The notes below the pieces were generated by a model. The model was given only the letters and a program-made list of their open reading frames with translations. It was not told the origin of the DNA and searched no databases. Below are positions 37,862 through 47,637 of a DNA stretch of 64,000 bases, one piece after another (within the stretch, counting starts at the first letter, position 1; the number at the start of each line of letters is the position of its first letter). The stretch lies in the NCBI GenBank assembly GCA_947179155.2, contig OX359267.1, positions 57,830,792-57,894,791 on the forward strand, written 5' to 3'. Made by a program: the position numbers and the translations under genes. This stretch comes from Hedera helix. Taxonomy: Eukaryota > Streptophyta > Magnoliopsida > Apiales > Araliaceae.

Positions 37862-39145
37862 TGTTAATCATTGTAGAAAACCTAGCTTTGAATGAGAGAA
37901 ACATTGAAAAATATTTTTATGTATTAATGAACCAACTTACAACTGATAGTTACAAGCTATTTATACAGATACAGTGTTGAAATATATAGCTAACTCTAAC
38001 TATCTAAGCCTACAAATCAAAATCCTTCAGTAGAGCAATTATCCACGTAACTTCATTGGCGGCATTAGCCATAGATATTCATCTTTAGCTTAAGATCTAG
38101 CCAGTGTTTGTTTCTTGCATTTCCATTACAAGGAGCGACCTAGCATCATTACACAATAGCCAGAGATTGACCTCCTTGTAGGGGTGTTCAAATTTTTCGG
38201 TATATATTGTATAACGGACCAGTCCGATCCGACCGGTTCGGTACAAAAAAGACCGGTCCAGAGTTTTGGGAGATTGGTATTAACCGGATCGTACCAGTTT
38301 CCTATTATTTATTTATTTATTTTATTATTAATAATAAATAATTAATAATAATAATCCGTATATTTCGGTAAAAACCGGTACCAAACTGGCTAACCGATTT
38401 GGTATATCGGTTTAGCCGGTACTGGTATCGGTATCAAGTTTTGTATAATTTCGGTACTCGTTCGGTCCGGTTTTTACCGAATGAACACCTTTGCCTCCTG
38501 GTCATGAGACATGTTCCTCAGTCTGCATCACAGAAAGCCTGAAGTTTTAGAGAGCTTTGAGCACCAAGTAATAACCCTTGTCCTGGTGCTCCTTTGATAT
38601 ATCTAATTAACTTGTAAGCTGCCTCCATTTGTTCAAACTTGGGATGAGCTAAAAATTGACTTAAGATATGAATAGCATAGGAGATATCAGGACTTGTTAT
38701 GGTTAGATAGATTAGCCTTCCTACTAATCTTCTATATATTCTTCCATCAAGAAAATCTTGGCCTTTTTCAGATGACAAATTGTAATTGTGTTCAATGGGT
38801 ATAGCACTAGGTTTCCCAAATCTTTTATCTTGAACTGACTATGAAGAAAATTCTTGACTTGAACAAGAGTTTCAGCTTGTGTTCTAATAAGCAAAATGTC
38901 ATCTGCATAGACTAGGAGAGCAATGAAAGAGCCTAAGAGATTGAGAGTAAAGAGTGAATAATCACTTTTGGACTGAACAAATCCAAATGTAAGCAAGGTT
39001 GATGAAAATTTTGAAAACCATTGCCTTGGTGCCTGTTTAAGGCCATACAATGACTTCATTAACTTGAACTCTGGAGCAAGAGATGTAGAGGACTTGGAGA
39101 TAAGAAAATTAGGTGACAAGTCCATATAAACTTCCTATGCTAAAT
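37862..39145 (-). mobile_element. Ty1/copia retrotransposon remnant
   Basis: On the minus strand, 38,518-39,125 encodes the C-terminal part of copia reverse transcriptase, with LYGLKQAPRQW and LVYADDILL (the YADD active site), then SPDISYAIHILSQFL from the connection to RNase H. RNase H continues as GTCLMTRR up to 38,494, is interrupted by a hAT-type insertion, and resumes at 38,178 with stops, reaching MANAANEVTWI near 38,050. An LTR-like end follows, with TATAAATAG at about 37,960 and a TGTTAATCATTG boundary near 37,866. Gag, protease and integrase are missing. Frame breaks throughout mean it is inactive. Confidence 0.75.
38179..38493. mobile_element. hAT-type MITE inserted in the copia RNase H region
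   Basis: Starts TAGGGGTGTTCAAA and ends TGAACACCTTTG, imperfect inverted termini. The flanks CCTCCTTG (38171-38178) and CCTCCTGG (38494-38501) match at 7 of 8 bases. The copia reading resumes on the other side, which confirms the insertion point. Internal ACCGGT-type motifs are repeated. 315 bp, non-coding. Confidence 0.75.
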
Positions 39146-39151
39146 CTCCAT

Positions 39152-39596
39152 GAAGGATAAAGATTTATATTATGTTGTCGATGTGGGTTATCCAAACATA
39201 AAAGGCTACATGGCTCCTTATATAGGAGAATTTATTAGATTTCACCTCCCAAATTTTCGTCGTGGTAGAACAAGAGAAACATGTGCACGCTAAGGGGTTA
39301 AAGAGAAGTTTAACTATTTACATTTCTGTTTAAGAAATGTTATTAAACGTACATTTGGAGCGTGGAAGGCAAGATGAGTTCGTGATATGTCATTTTTCTC
39401 AATCGAGACACAAAGAAACATTGTTATTGCATCAATGACTATCCACAACTATATAAGAAAAAAATTTAGCTCAGACAATGAATTTCAAGTAGCTGAGAAA
39501 GAGGGATATCGTCTAGAAGATGTTATTGGTAACAGTGATGATAATGTTGTACATTGGGGTAGATCTACTTCAGTTAGTAATGGTTTAACTATTTAA
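39152..39596 (+). pseudogene. PIF/Harbinger transposase, C-terminal remnant
   Basis: Reads VDVGYPN then PNFRRGRTRE, then after a break RNVIKRTFGAW and finally SIETQRNIVIASMTIHNYIR, the order of the C-terminal DDE region of plant Harbinger nucleases. In-frame stops and a frame change lie around 39290-39310, and another stop near 39375. The position usually occupied by catalytic Glu in RNVIE-RTFG reads Lys. The N-terminal part is absent; the copia remnant abuts it. Non-functional. Confidence 0.7.
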
Positions 39597-40544
39597 GAAA
39601 TGAGAGATAATATTGCATTAAGAATCTCTAACTTGGAATAAGATTGTAGTTGATATGTTTAGAGAATTTGTTTAGTGTTTTATTTAATGAAATTGTGGAT
39701 GATTGGTATGATATGATATTAAATCAATTTATTTTTTTCTTAACGTTCTTTTTAGTAATCTTTACATTTGATTTTAACTTATAAGTAATTATCAGCCGAA
39801 TAGAGCTTCATAACTTGTTTAACTTAATTTTTGACTTATAAGTCAAATTAGTGTCCAACGCTTTTACTTATAAGTCACAACTTAAAATAACTTATAAGTC
39901 CATTTAAATTTTAACTTTAAGTCATTTTAAAATAAGTCGGTGCCGAACGGGTTACGTTATTTTCTCCCCTATTAGCTGAATAATGTGTTTGATTTAATTT
40001 GACGGTTTCTTTTTGATCCTATTGTAACCTGTATTTTCCAATGGGCAGGAAGGCCTTTTTTACTTTTATTTTTATTGCCTCTCTTTAGTTGATATTCAAC
40101 ATGTGTGTTTGATTCCTGGAATTGAACGAATTAAAAAATATATGTATAAAAAGATGCTGGCAAATTTGTCAAAATCTACCCACCACTTGGATTACAAAAC
40201 CAACGGGCTTTGTTGAAATTTTAGAGGCTACCAACTGAAATATAGGATTCAAGGATTTATATTGTATTAAGATTCCTCTTTACTCTTAAATTCATTATTT
40301 TTTCTCCAAAAATTTCGTACTCTTTCGACCAATGCTCAGTGCAAGGTAAAAGTTTGGCTTGCCAAATTCCCAAGAGCGGGAAAATGGACCCTTTAGAACA
40401 CTGATAACAAAACAAAAAAAAGAGGTATAGAAGTAGTTTTCTTCCAATTTCTTTGGTGACAAGGTTTTTTCTTTTCATTCTAGTGCATTTACAGGGTTGA
40501 TTTTCTGCTTTGCTAGAGTTAGTTAAAAACAATTTTCAAACGGT

Positions 40545-40792
40545 TAACCCCGGCTATTGGCGCAGTGGTTTAAGTTTAGCCCTGGGACGAGCCGTAAACC
40601 CGGACGTCCTGGGTTCGAGTCCCACTAGCAACAATAGTTATGCCTTAACAGGTAACGGGGCCACGGGTCGCACGTTTCAGGGCGAAGCCATGTCTTAGGC
40701 AGAGCCTGTGCGCAAAGCCTGGCCCGGGGTGGGGAGACTTAGTCCGACTGTGGTTGGGATATGCCACATTATCAAAAAAAAAAAAAAAAAAA
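40545..40792 (+). mobile_element. Complete tRNA-derived SINE
   Basis: Near its start the element carries an A box (TTGGCGCAGTGGTTTAAG) and a B box (GGGTTCGAGTCCC) at tRNA-like spacing. It ends in a poly(A) run (about 40774-40792) and is bounded by TTCAAACGGT (40535-40544) and TTCAAATGGT (40793-40802), a 10-bp target duplication with one mismatch. About 248 bp. The near-intact duplication suggests a fairly recent insertion. Confidence 0.85.
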
Positions 40793-41263
40793 TTCAAATG
40801 GTCTAGAGACTATTATCATTCAGAATCCTTTTGTGAACTAAGTGTTGTTACACTTGATGGATTTTGGCTTCATATAAGCATCATGCAGTAGTGTTGTATG
40901 GCATATTTTGTTGACTTTTATAAATGAATTGAACTTGTTATTTCTTCTCAGGAACTTGTAGTCATGTATTTTCTAGCAGACCTGTTTTTAAGCTTGTATT
41001 CTCTATATTTGTATTAGAAAATTCTCTTTATGTTATCTAGACATCTTAGTTTGTCATAATCTTGTTTTTATAACGGTATATGAGCTTGCTATATTGTCAT
41101 TTTCATTATGGTGTATTTGTGTAATATGAGGCATTTCAGCAACAAGTATTTTTGTTATTATCAATTCTTTTAGTTGTTTCAGTTCTTGTTGTTAGTGGTA
41201 AATGTTGTAGGTTCCTGAAAGCATGTCGGTGTCTCCATTGGTTCCCTCCACTTCTCGTACAAA

Positions 41264-41484
41264 AAAGAAATAGTCGAGCTCATTTCACTCCATTAAATAT
41301 ACATGATACATCTATGTTTTAATTGTTTTACTTCATCTTTTTTCCTGATTGGATCTCTTCCTAAATATACTTCTCAAACGAAAAAGAAATAGTCGAGCTT
41401 ATTTCACTCCATTAAATATACATGATACATCTATGTTTTAACTGTTTTGCTTTTTTTTAGATTGGATCTCTTCCTAAAGATACT
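41264..41484 (+). repeat. Tandem duplication of an intron end and exon start (~115-119 bp)
   Basis: AAAGAAATAGTCGAGCT followed by TTCACTCCATTAAATATACA occurs at about 41264 and about 41383. Each copy runs into ATTGGATCTCTTCCTAAA (41348 and 41461). Copy 2 has a proper TTTTTTTTAG acceptor; copy 1 has TTTTTTCCTG at that position and has lost the AG. Confidence 0.85.
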
Positions 41485-41939
41485 GACTTGTCAGACATTC
41501 TTGGAGCTGAGAAGAGGTGAAAGAATTTCTCTTCTTTTAGATCAGTTTCAGTTTCTCAGACTTTTTGGAAAAGTGTAAAATTAATTTTCTTGTGAATGAC
41601 TAATTGTAACGCAGGTTCCCTTTTGATGATCTAAGCAGAGTAGCGGAACCTGTAATTGAAAACAAGGATGCTAGTGAAACAGATGATGATGACGACGATG
41701 ATAATGACAGTGATGACAGTGATGATGACAGTGATGATGACAGTGATGATTTTTCAGGAGAAGATGGGAGTGATGATGATGAAGGTGATCTGGAGGATGA
41801 TTCTGATGCTAACGGTAATGGAGGAAGCGAGGATGATGACGATGATGACGACGACGGCGATGATGGTGACGATGACGGCGATGATGAGGAAGATGAAGAG
41901 GATGAGAAAGCTCAACCACCTTCTAAAAAGAAAAAGTGA
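41461..41939 (+). CDS. 3' end of a gene for a very acidic, Asp-rich protein
   Basis: Two exons join in frame: 41461-41516 (IGSLPKDTDLSDILGAEK) and 41615-41939, with GAAGAG/GTGAAA and AACGCAG/GTTCCC splice sites. The product continues RFPFDDLSRVAEPVIEN, then about 75 residues that are mostly Asp, Glu, Ser and Gly, ending in PPSKKKK, a possible nuclear-localisation tail. Such tails occur in chaperone-like or chromatin proteins, but I do not recognise the family. The 5' part is not defined; a start-like exon lies at 36,909. The first exon's acceptor lies in the second copy of a tandem duplication. Confidence 0.55.
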
Positions 41940-42567
41940 GAAACAATATTGTTTTTCTATTTCCTCCCTTCTTGCTTTGTTCGTATTTTTACTTGGCTTT
42001 TGGGGAATGGAATTTACTTGCTGCCTAGTGGATGGTATTTAGTTGGTTTTTACATTTTTATAAAGAATTGAAGAATTTCGAATCCCTTGCTCCAAATGGT
42101 CACCTAAAACCCTTCTTAGCTCTTAAGCTAGTCAAGTAAAAGTTTTGTAGAAGCATCAAAATAAAGTAAACCTAACCCTTTGTTATTAAGGTAAGGTTTT
42201 TTTTCCTTTAAAATTTAATTTGTGGACATTATGTATTAAAATTTTATTTCTAAGTTTTCGCGTTGATCTTACAACTAGTAAAATCAGTACTTTTGTTGAC
42301 ATCAATTAATTCTAAGGCCTTTCTATAATTGGTTACCATTCTATAATTGGTTACCAAGAATCCACAAATAGAAAATCCAACAGTTTGATTGCGTGAAGGC
42401 GTTGGGATGATGCATACAATCTGAATTTAATGTGAAGTTGCCATCCAATTACAAGAACAAGAGGACATGAACTAAAAAACAACACACAGGATGTGATCAA
42501 ATCGAATTTATAATTTATTCTGGTCCTTTAAAAAAGCTTGGTAGCTATATTCAGTTTTTCAAAACAT

Positions 42568-42641
42568 CGACCACAGTGGGAGTCGAACCCACGACCTTTT
42601 GATCCGAAGTCAAACGCGCTAATCCACTGCGCTATGCGGTC
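42568..42641 (-). tRNA. tRNA-Arg (anticodon UCG)
   Basis: On the minus strand it begins GACCGCATAGCGCAGTGGAT. The acceptor stem GACCGCA/TGTGGTC closes with one G-T wobble. The D arm holds GCGCAGTGG, the anticodon loop CTTCGGA gives UCG, and the T arm contains GTGGGTTCGACTCCCAC. The discriminator base is G, CCA is not encoded as expected, and there is no intron. A TTTT run follows within about 10 bases, a pol III terminator. All stems are intact. Confidence 0.95.
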
Positions 42642-43120
42642 ATTGGGAAAATTAAGCGTTATTTTATCTACGGATTCTAGACCATCTTGTTCCCAACCAT
42701 TCTCCCCAATAAAATTATTTGCTTGATCGGATTCAATGATTTAACCTAAATTAAATGATATTACAAACATGAAAATTAAGGTTTCTAGCATATAAAAAAA
42801 ACATTTTGATCTAAATAAAAATATAAAGAAGAATAATAGGAATGAAATCAGGACAAAACCTTCAATATCTCAGGCCTGAATATTTGATTTTAAAAAATAG
42901 TTTTCCATTTTTTTTAATCAAAGAAAATAGTTTTCATTGTAGAATGATTTCCAAGTACAATGTTTTCCTTGTCAATTCCCGAAAATATTTATTTTTTCAG
43001 TAACATCCATTTTCTTTTTCAGCAAGTAATTTATACGCAACATAGTACATTATTAAATTTCGCTGTATGAACAGAGTGCAGCAGCAAGGAGTAAGCATCG
43101 ACATGCACCATGCTCCAGAC

Positions 43121-43263
43121 ACCAGATGAGTGGCTTCAGTCCACTCTAAACCTTGCCTGCAAGGCTACAATCAATTGGGCAAGGCAAAAACCAGATGTGT
43201 GGCTTCGGTCTACCCTAACCGTTGCCTGCAAGGCTACATACAATCAATTGGGCAAGGCAAAAA
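43121..43263. repeat. ~70-bp tandem duplication
   Basis: ACCAGATGWGTGGCTTC through CAATTGGGCAAGGCAAAA occurs at 43121-43189 and 43190-43263. The copies differ by several substitutions and a 4-bp insertion in the second. No coding meaning seen. Confidence 0.85.
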
Positions 43264-44452
43264 CATGTACTCCACGGTGTCACTTGAGAAACAAACACCA
43301 GCAGTACACAACAACATGAATTCTAACCAGCAGCCTCATCCAACTAGAATCTAAGTTGCAAACCAAAAATCAATTTGAATTTTTTATTCATATTCAAATT
43401 AGAACAGGGATTGTTAGTCGTTACATTTACCAACTTAAACCCTTTGGCATACATTTACCAACTTCGACCCTTTGGCATTGGTGCTGAGCAGTACTATTAC
43501 ATATTTTACTAGCTTTGGATTGGGCATCGATAAGGATCATAGACTATTTTGATGCTAAAAGGGGTTTGAATTGGGAATGGGACATGGTAGTTTGTGGTGT
43601 CAGGGGGGTATGGTTAGGAATCCATTATCCATGTTCGGTTGTCACAAAGGCTGGATAATGAATGAAGGTAAATGAAAGATTTTTAAGAGCGTGTACATGA
43701 ATGATGTATAAGATACGGTTGCAAAGATAGTCTAGCATATACTAGTAAATAGATAAATCATTAAAAAACTAAAAAGAAAAAACTTGTCACAAATGGATGA
43801 CCACTAGCTCAGGTTTCAACTAGCTGACTAAATTCAGGGGAACTATATATAGTGAGAGTAGTAATATTTAGAACATCCAGATATAAAATAAACTCCTCCA
43901 TGTAAATAAACACAATTTTAGTTTTGTCCACCTATATTGTCTTCTTTTTACTCATTTATACCATCTATGACAACATATCATGCAGACAATTAACTTTATG
44001 TGAAATGAACAAATTAGAAAGCACATTATAAGACATTTCTCATTATACTTGGTTAAAGATGTCATTTTTAGTATATTAACACTAAACTTTTTTCCCTCAA
44101 AGATATTGAATTTCAGTTATTCTATGGCCAACTCATCAAACAGAAACTAACTTAATAAGTACACAAATCAAGGCAACTTTCAACCTAATTACAATATTAA
44201 AAGCACTTCATGGTAAAAGAAAGAAAAGCAATAGACATCACTAATACATTTCAGCGGAGTTTATTATAAATCAAAAGAGGGGTATCATACAGTTGTAACA
44301 AAGAAAGATCCCATATGTTTATCATCAGAAATCACATTTATACAACTACTCAACGTAGGCCAAGTTAAAACTCGATCATATACTAAACACCTAACATGAA
44401 TAGGAAAAAGAAACAACCTTTTCTTTTTTTAAATTGTAGATACTTACTACTA

Positions 44453-45061
44453 CTAATAAGGAAGCTTCCCTGATCGAAAAATGGCAAACTTTGAAACCTC
44501 TGAATAAGAATAAGTAATCCCATTTTCCTTCAACAATTCCTCGAGCAATTTCCTAGTTTTTTCAGGTTCTAAACTCTCACACTCAAGCTCATAACTTGTC
44601 CCAAAATCATAATGGGTCTCATCCAACTCCAATTTCAGCCCATTCCAATCATAAACGGCCCTCACATTCCTAAACCCTCCCAAACAAACCAAACCCTTTT
44701 CTCCAATTCCAAATTCCTCTCTCACTCTTTTGATTATCCTTGACGAATTGACCGACAACAGCCTCCACGGCTCAGCCACGCAGGCCCGGCCGATGAATGG
44801 GTCGATTGGCTCTTCGTCCTCCTCGACTCGGCTTATTCCTGATGAAATTACGGGTTTGGCCTTGAGAGAGACGATGCACTGGGAATCGAGGTCGTAGAAG
44901 CGGAGGCGAAGGACGGTGAGGCTGGAGGTGAGTTCGGAATTGTCGCCGTCGAAGAAGATGTTTTCTTGGAGGTGGGTTTTGGTGTGGAAAGGAGACAGAA
45001 AGCCGGAGAGCTTCTGGTGAGAGAACGAGTCCGGCAGCCGGAGCTTCACCTCTACTTCCAT
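44453..45061 (-). CDS. TTM3: Triphosphate tunnel metalloenzyme (CYTH domain), TTM3-like
   Basis: Single-exon CYTH/TTM protein of 202 residues. AtTTM3 (about 210 residues) hydrolyses inorganic tripolyphosphate with Mg2+. The start was chosen at MEVEVKLRL because the family signature E-x-E-x-K (here E2, E4, K6) sits at the N terminus. Further strands of the tunnel supply basic and acidic residues: RLRFY, SLKAKP, RACVAEPWRLL, KRVREEF, KLELDETHYDFG (an acidic metal-binding strand), YELECES and the C-terminal YSEVSKFAIFRSGKLPY. The frame stays open another 89 codons upstream with an in-frame ATG at 45328, mostly Ser/Thr/Pro and a His run. I treat that as leader. Intact. Confidence 0.9.
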   Translation of the reverse strand: MEVEVKLRLPDSFSHQKLSGFLSPFHTKTHLQENIFFDGDNSELTSSLTVLRLRFYDLDSQCIVSLKAKPVISSGISRVEEDEEPIDPFIGRACVAEPWRLLSVNSSRIIKRVREEFGIGEKGLVCLGGFRNVRAVYDWNGLKLELDETHYDFGTSYELECESLEPEKTRKLLEELLKENGITYSYSEVSKFAIFRSGKLPY

Positions 45062-45328
45062 ATCTTTTATCTGCTGCGGGTGGTGGTGGTGGTGGTGGGT
45101 GGTGATTTTGAGGGTTTGTTGTTTGAGTGGTGGAGGGGGTGGTGTAAATGTTTGAGATTTGGATTGTTTTATGTGGATTGAAAAACTCTGTGATGAAAGT
45201 GAAACGGGGAAATAACTAAAACCATTGCCGTTGAATTTGGATATGGAATGGTACATCGTCATGCCTAATTTGTTGATCATGTTTTGGAGGACCTCGCTTT
45301 TTTGGTTGTTTTGAATTCTCTTGAGCAA
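45062..45328 (-). other. Open in-frame leader upstream of the TTM3-like start
   Basis: 89 codons continue in frame with the CYTH gene, with ATGs at 45328 and internally. Composition is low in acidic residues and includes TPPPPPLKQQ and a six-His run, encoded by GGTGGTGGT-type repeats on the plus strand. It could be 5' UTR that happens to be open, or an organelle-targeting extension; the first is more likely given family length. Confidence 0.4.
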
Positions 45329-45947
45329 CTTAAAGTTTATGTTTCGGAGGGCCTCACTACTCTTTTTTTTCAGAATCGATATTTTATGAGTAAAAATAAT
45401 AATTTTATAATTTTTTTTTTATATAAATGTGATGTCTATTTATTATTTATATAAAAAATATCTTTTTAAATTATTATTTTTTTATATAAAAATATTAATT
45501 TTTTTTATTTAAAAACTTATAATTAATTTTGTAACGCATAATTAGAGTCTCATCTACAAAAATTATACACACTAATAAATTTAACATAAATTATCAAAGA
45601 ACGAGTTTACTTGTGAAAATATAAAAAATAAAGAATAAATAATGAGTGTGCAAACATTAATTTTCCTTTAATATAATTTATTTTTCGTTATTATTAAAAA
45701 AGGGTATTAATAGCCCTGAACTAATAGTCAAGCTCTAACCTCTACAAAATCAATATATATAATAAAATAAATAAAGTTGCTCAACAAGTATTAAACGTGG
45801 ATGCAAAGAATTCATAAATGAAAGTATGGTGGCAATCGGCATTCACTCTTAGATCTCTAACAAGAAGCAGTGCAGAGTTTGATTCTTGGCATAGAAGTTG
45901 TGACAGACCAGTCCCAGTTTTTCCCTCCTCCTCCTGTTTATCACATA

Positions 45948-45970
45948 TATATATATATATACACACACAC
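45948..45970. repeat. (AT)n(AC)n microsatellite
   Basis: Short compound dinucleotide run between two minus-strand genes. Confidence 0.8.
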
Positions 45971-46102
45971 AAGGGGCACACGTACATTAGAAGCTGTTCA
46001 ATTCTTACTTGAGAAACAAAAGACTATCAATACTCGTGTACAACGATAATCATCATCAAGAAACTACATATCATCAATTAAAAAACATACCAATCGAATT
46101 TA

Positions 46103-46487
46103 CCTTGAGAGGGTTAATGTGCAAAGGCCCACCACAAGACTCCTCTCCTTTTACTTGATTTTTACGGGAAAGAGAGCGGCGAATAATCTGCAGTTGCACA
46201 TGTATCTCATCCATCAATTTCTTCCGTTCTTCCATGCTTTCAACGAAAGCCTGTTTCAAGAATTTCACTTCTTCTTCAAGACTACTCACTTTCTTGGTAA
46301 GCTGCCTCACTTCACCAGCACCCAGAGTTACCTTAAACTCGCCAACACTTCCTTTTAGAGAGGAAATTTCATGCATGTGATGATGATTACAACTTGAAGC
46401 TCTTGAATCTGATGACCCTTCTTCACCAACAGCCTCCAATGCATGTCGATGATAACTAATTTTGTTCTGAGTCATCATCACATCCAC
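46103..46487 (-). CDS. Small coiled-coil protein, family unknown (first exon or whole gene)
   Basis: Starts MDVMMTQNKISYHRHALEAV and reads open to 46074. A canonical donor, CTCAAG/GTAAAT, at 46103/46102 after residues HINPLK suggests the coding exon ends there and continues in an unplaced downstream exon; without splicing the frame stops nine codons later. The middle (GEVRQLTKKVSSLEEEVKFL and the next 30 residues) is a heptad-type amphipathic coiled coil, followed by IIRRSLSRK, a basic patch. Probably dimeric. No enzyme motif is visible and I do not recognise the family. Lies between the TTM3-like and EF-hand genes in the same orientation. Confidence 0.55.
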
Positions 46488-47637
46488 TTAACGACACAAG
46501 CACAATTTTTTAGATAAATGAACAATTTTATTCAAAGAAGAGAAGTTAACAAATAGATTCAAGGATGGAAGTCGTCAAGGTAGGTAAAAGAAAAGCAAGC
46601 AGAAGTCACAAATTACGAGATCTGATAATTAGATTTTGCATAAATCAGTTCATGCATGCTTCAGCATGACATAGAATACAAGTTCTATAAAAATATAAAC
46701 GGAACCTTGTAACACACACACAGAGCAAATGGGAAGTTTCAGTGTTGGTTGGAACATGGAAGTTGGTGATAGTTGCTTACCTTGCAGATCTCAACTTTAT
46801 TTCGACAAGAAGGGTTTCTTTGCGTCTGTTGTAAGAGAGTATACCAGGGGTGATGATGAAGCTCTAAGCACTTGAAAATATAACACCGAGTGTTGTCACC
46901 ATTATAAATATAAATACTAAGCAATATCTGCTCTAATGTCAGCAATTTGTAGTTACGCAAGGCAAAACTACAAAGCAGTTTACGCACATTTCAGCCATCA
47001 CTTTTGAATTAGGCAATGTCTGAAGTCTAAAATTAGGAGGCGCAATTTGGCTGCATTTCAGTAAAGCTAAGGTCTTGTGTCAGGGGGACAAGCTCCACGC
47101 AGCTTTAGCTTTAGCCAAAGTTTAAGTCAAATTACATAAAAGTCTGCATTTTGCCTGCTCTTTTATATTCCTCTATCCTCCCGCCAGAAGTTACAACTTA
47201 ATGAATGAGATGAATTCAAAATCACCGAGTTCTGATAAGTGAAAGCCAGCACTTGTTGAAATGAAAAGACTCGGCTGTATGTATTAGCTTTAGATATGTA
47301 TAATGGACAATATGAGAGCACTTAAACTGAAAAATGATGTTACAAGAAGAGATTAACTGGCAGCTTAGTCACACAAACACCACCGCCACCAACATGTACA
47401 ATGTGCACTAGACACAGTATAAGACGATTAACATTGTACAGATAAGCTCAACTTTGTCTATAACACACATTGCTTATTGTTGTTGCTCATTCTATTTTTC
47501 TCGTTTCCTTTGGTCGAGGGGGTTATTTAATTTGGGGAAAGGTCCACTGATACACGAGCTTGCTTGCAGAAAAGGGCAACGGAATGATCTTCAAGGATTT
47601 AGTGTTGCACTACAGTAGAAAAGCCTGCAGGCTCAGC

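Larger units (their letters stand above)
37223..39956 (+). mobile_element. Decayed PIF/Harbinger-like element containing nested insertions
   Basis: The plus-strand transposase remnant at 39152-39596 is flanked on both sides by arms rich in the palindrome GACTTATAAGTC. The right end (39956 inward) reads TAACCCGTTCGGCACCGACT on the minus strand, and the left end near 37223 (TTGTATTTGGATGACTTAG) is a diverged match. A copia remnant is inserted between the left arm and the transposase. The ends are approximate and no target duplication was established. Confidence 0.45.
41940..44452. other. Intergenic DNA with a tRNA gene
   Basis: Apart from the tRNA-Arg gene and a short tandem duplication (both listed), I see no gene. 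The left part is the likely 3' UTR of the acidic-protein gene and the right end the 3' UTR of the minus-strand CYTH gene. Confidence 0.5.

Noticed and set aside
41656..42042. Met/Thr-rich 128-codon frame
   Set aside because: Shadow of the Asp-rich exon in another frame.
45818..45935. SINE-like segment with GAGTTTGATTCTTGG resembling a B box
   Set aside because: A-box match is poor, no poly(A) tail or target duplication seen.
46739..46987. 82-codon minus-strand frame upstream of the coiled-coil gene
   Set aside because: No family resemblance or splice link to the gene; probably leader or promoter sequence.
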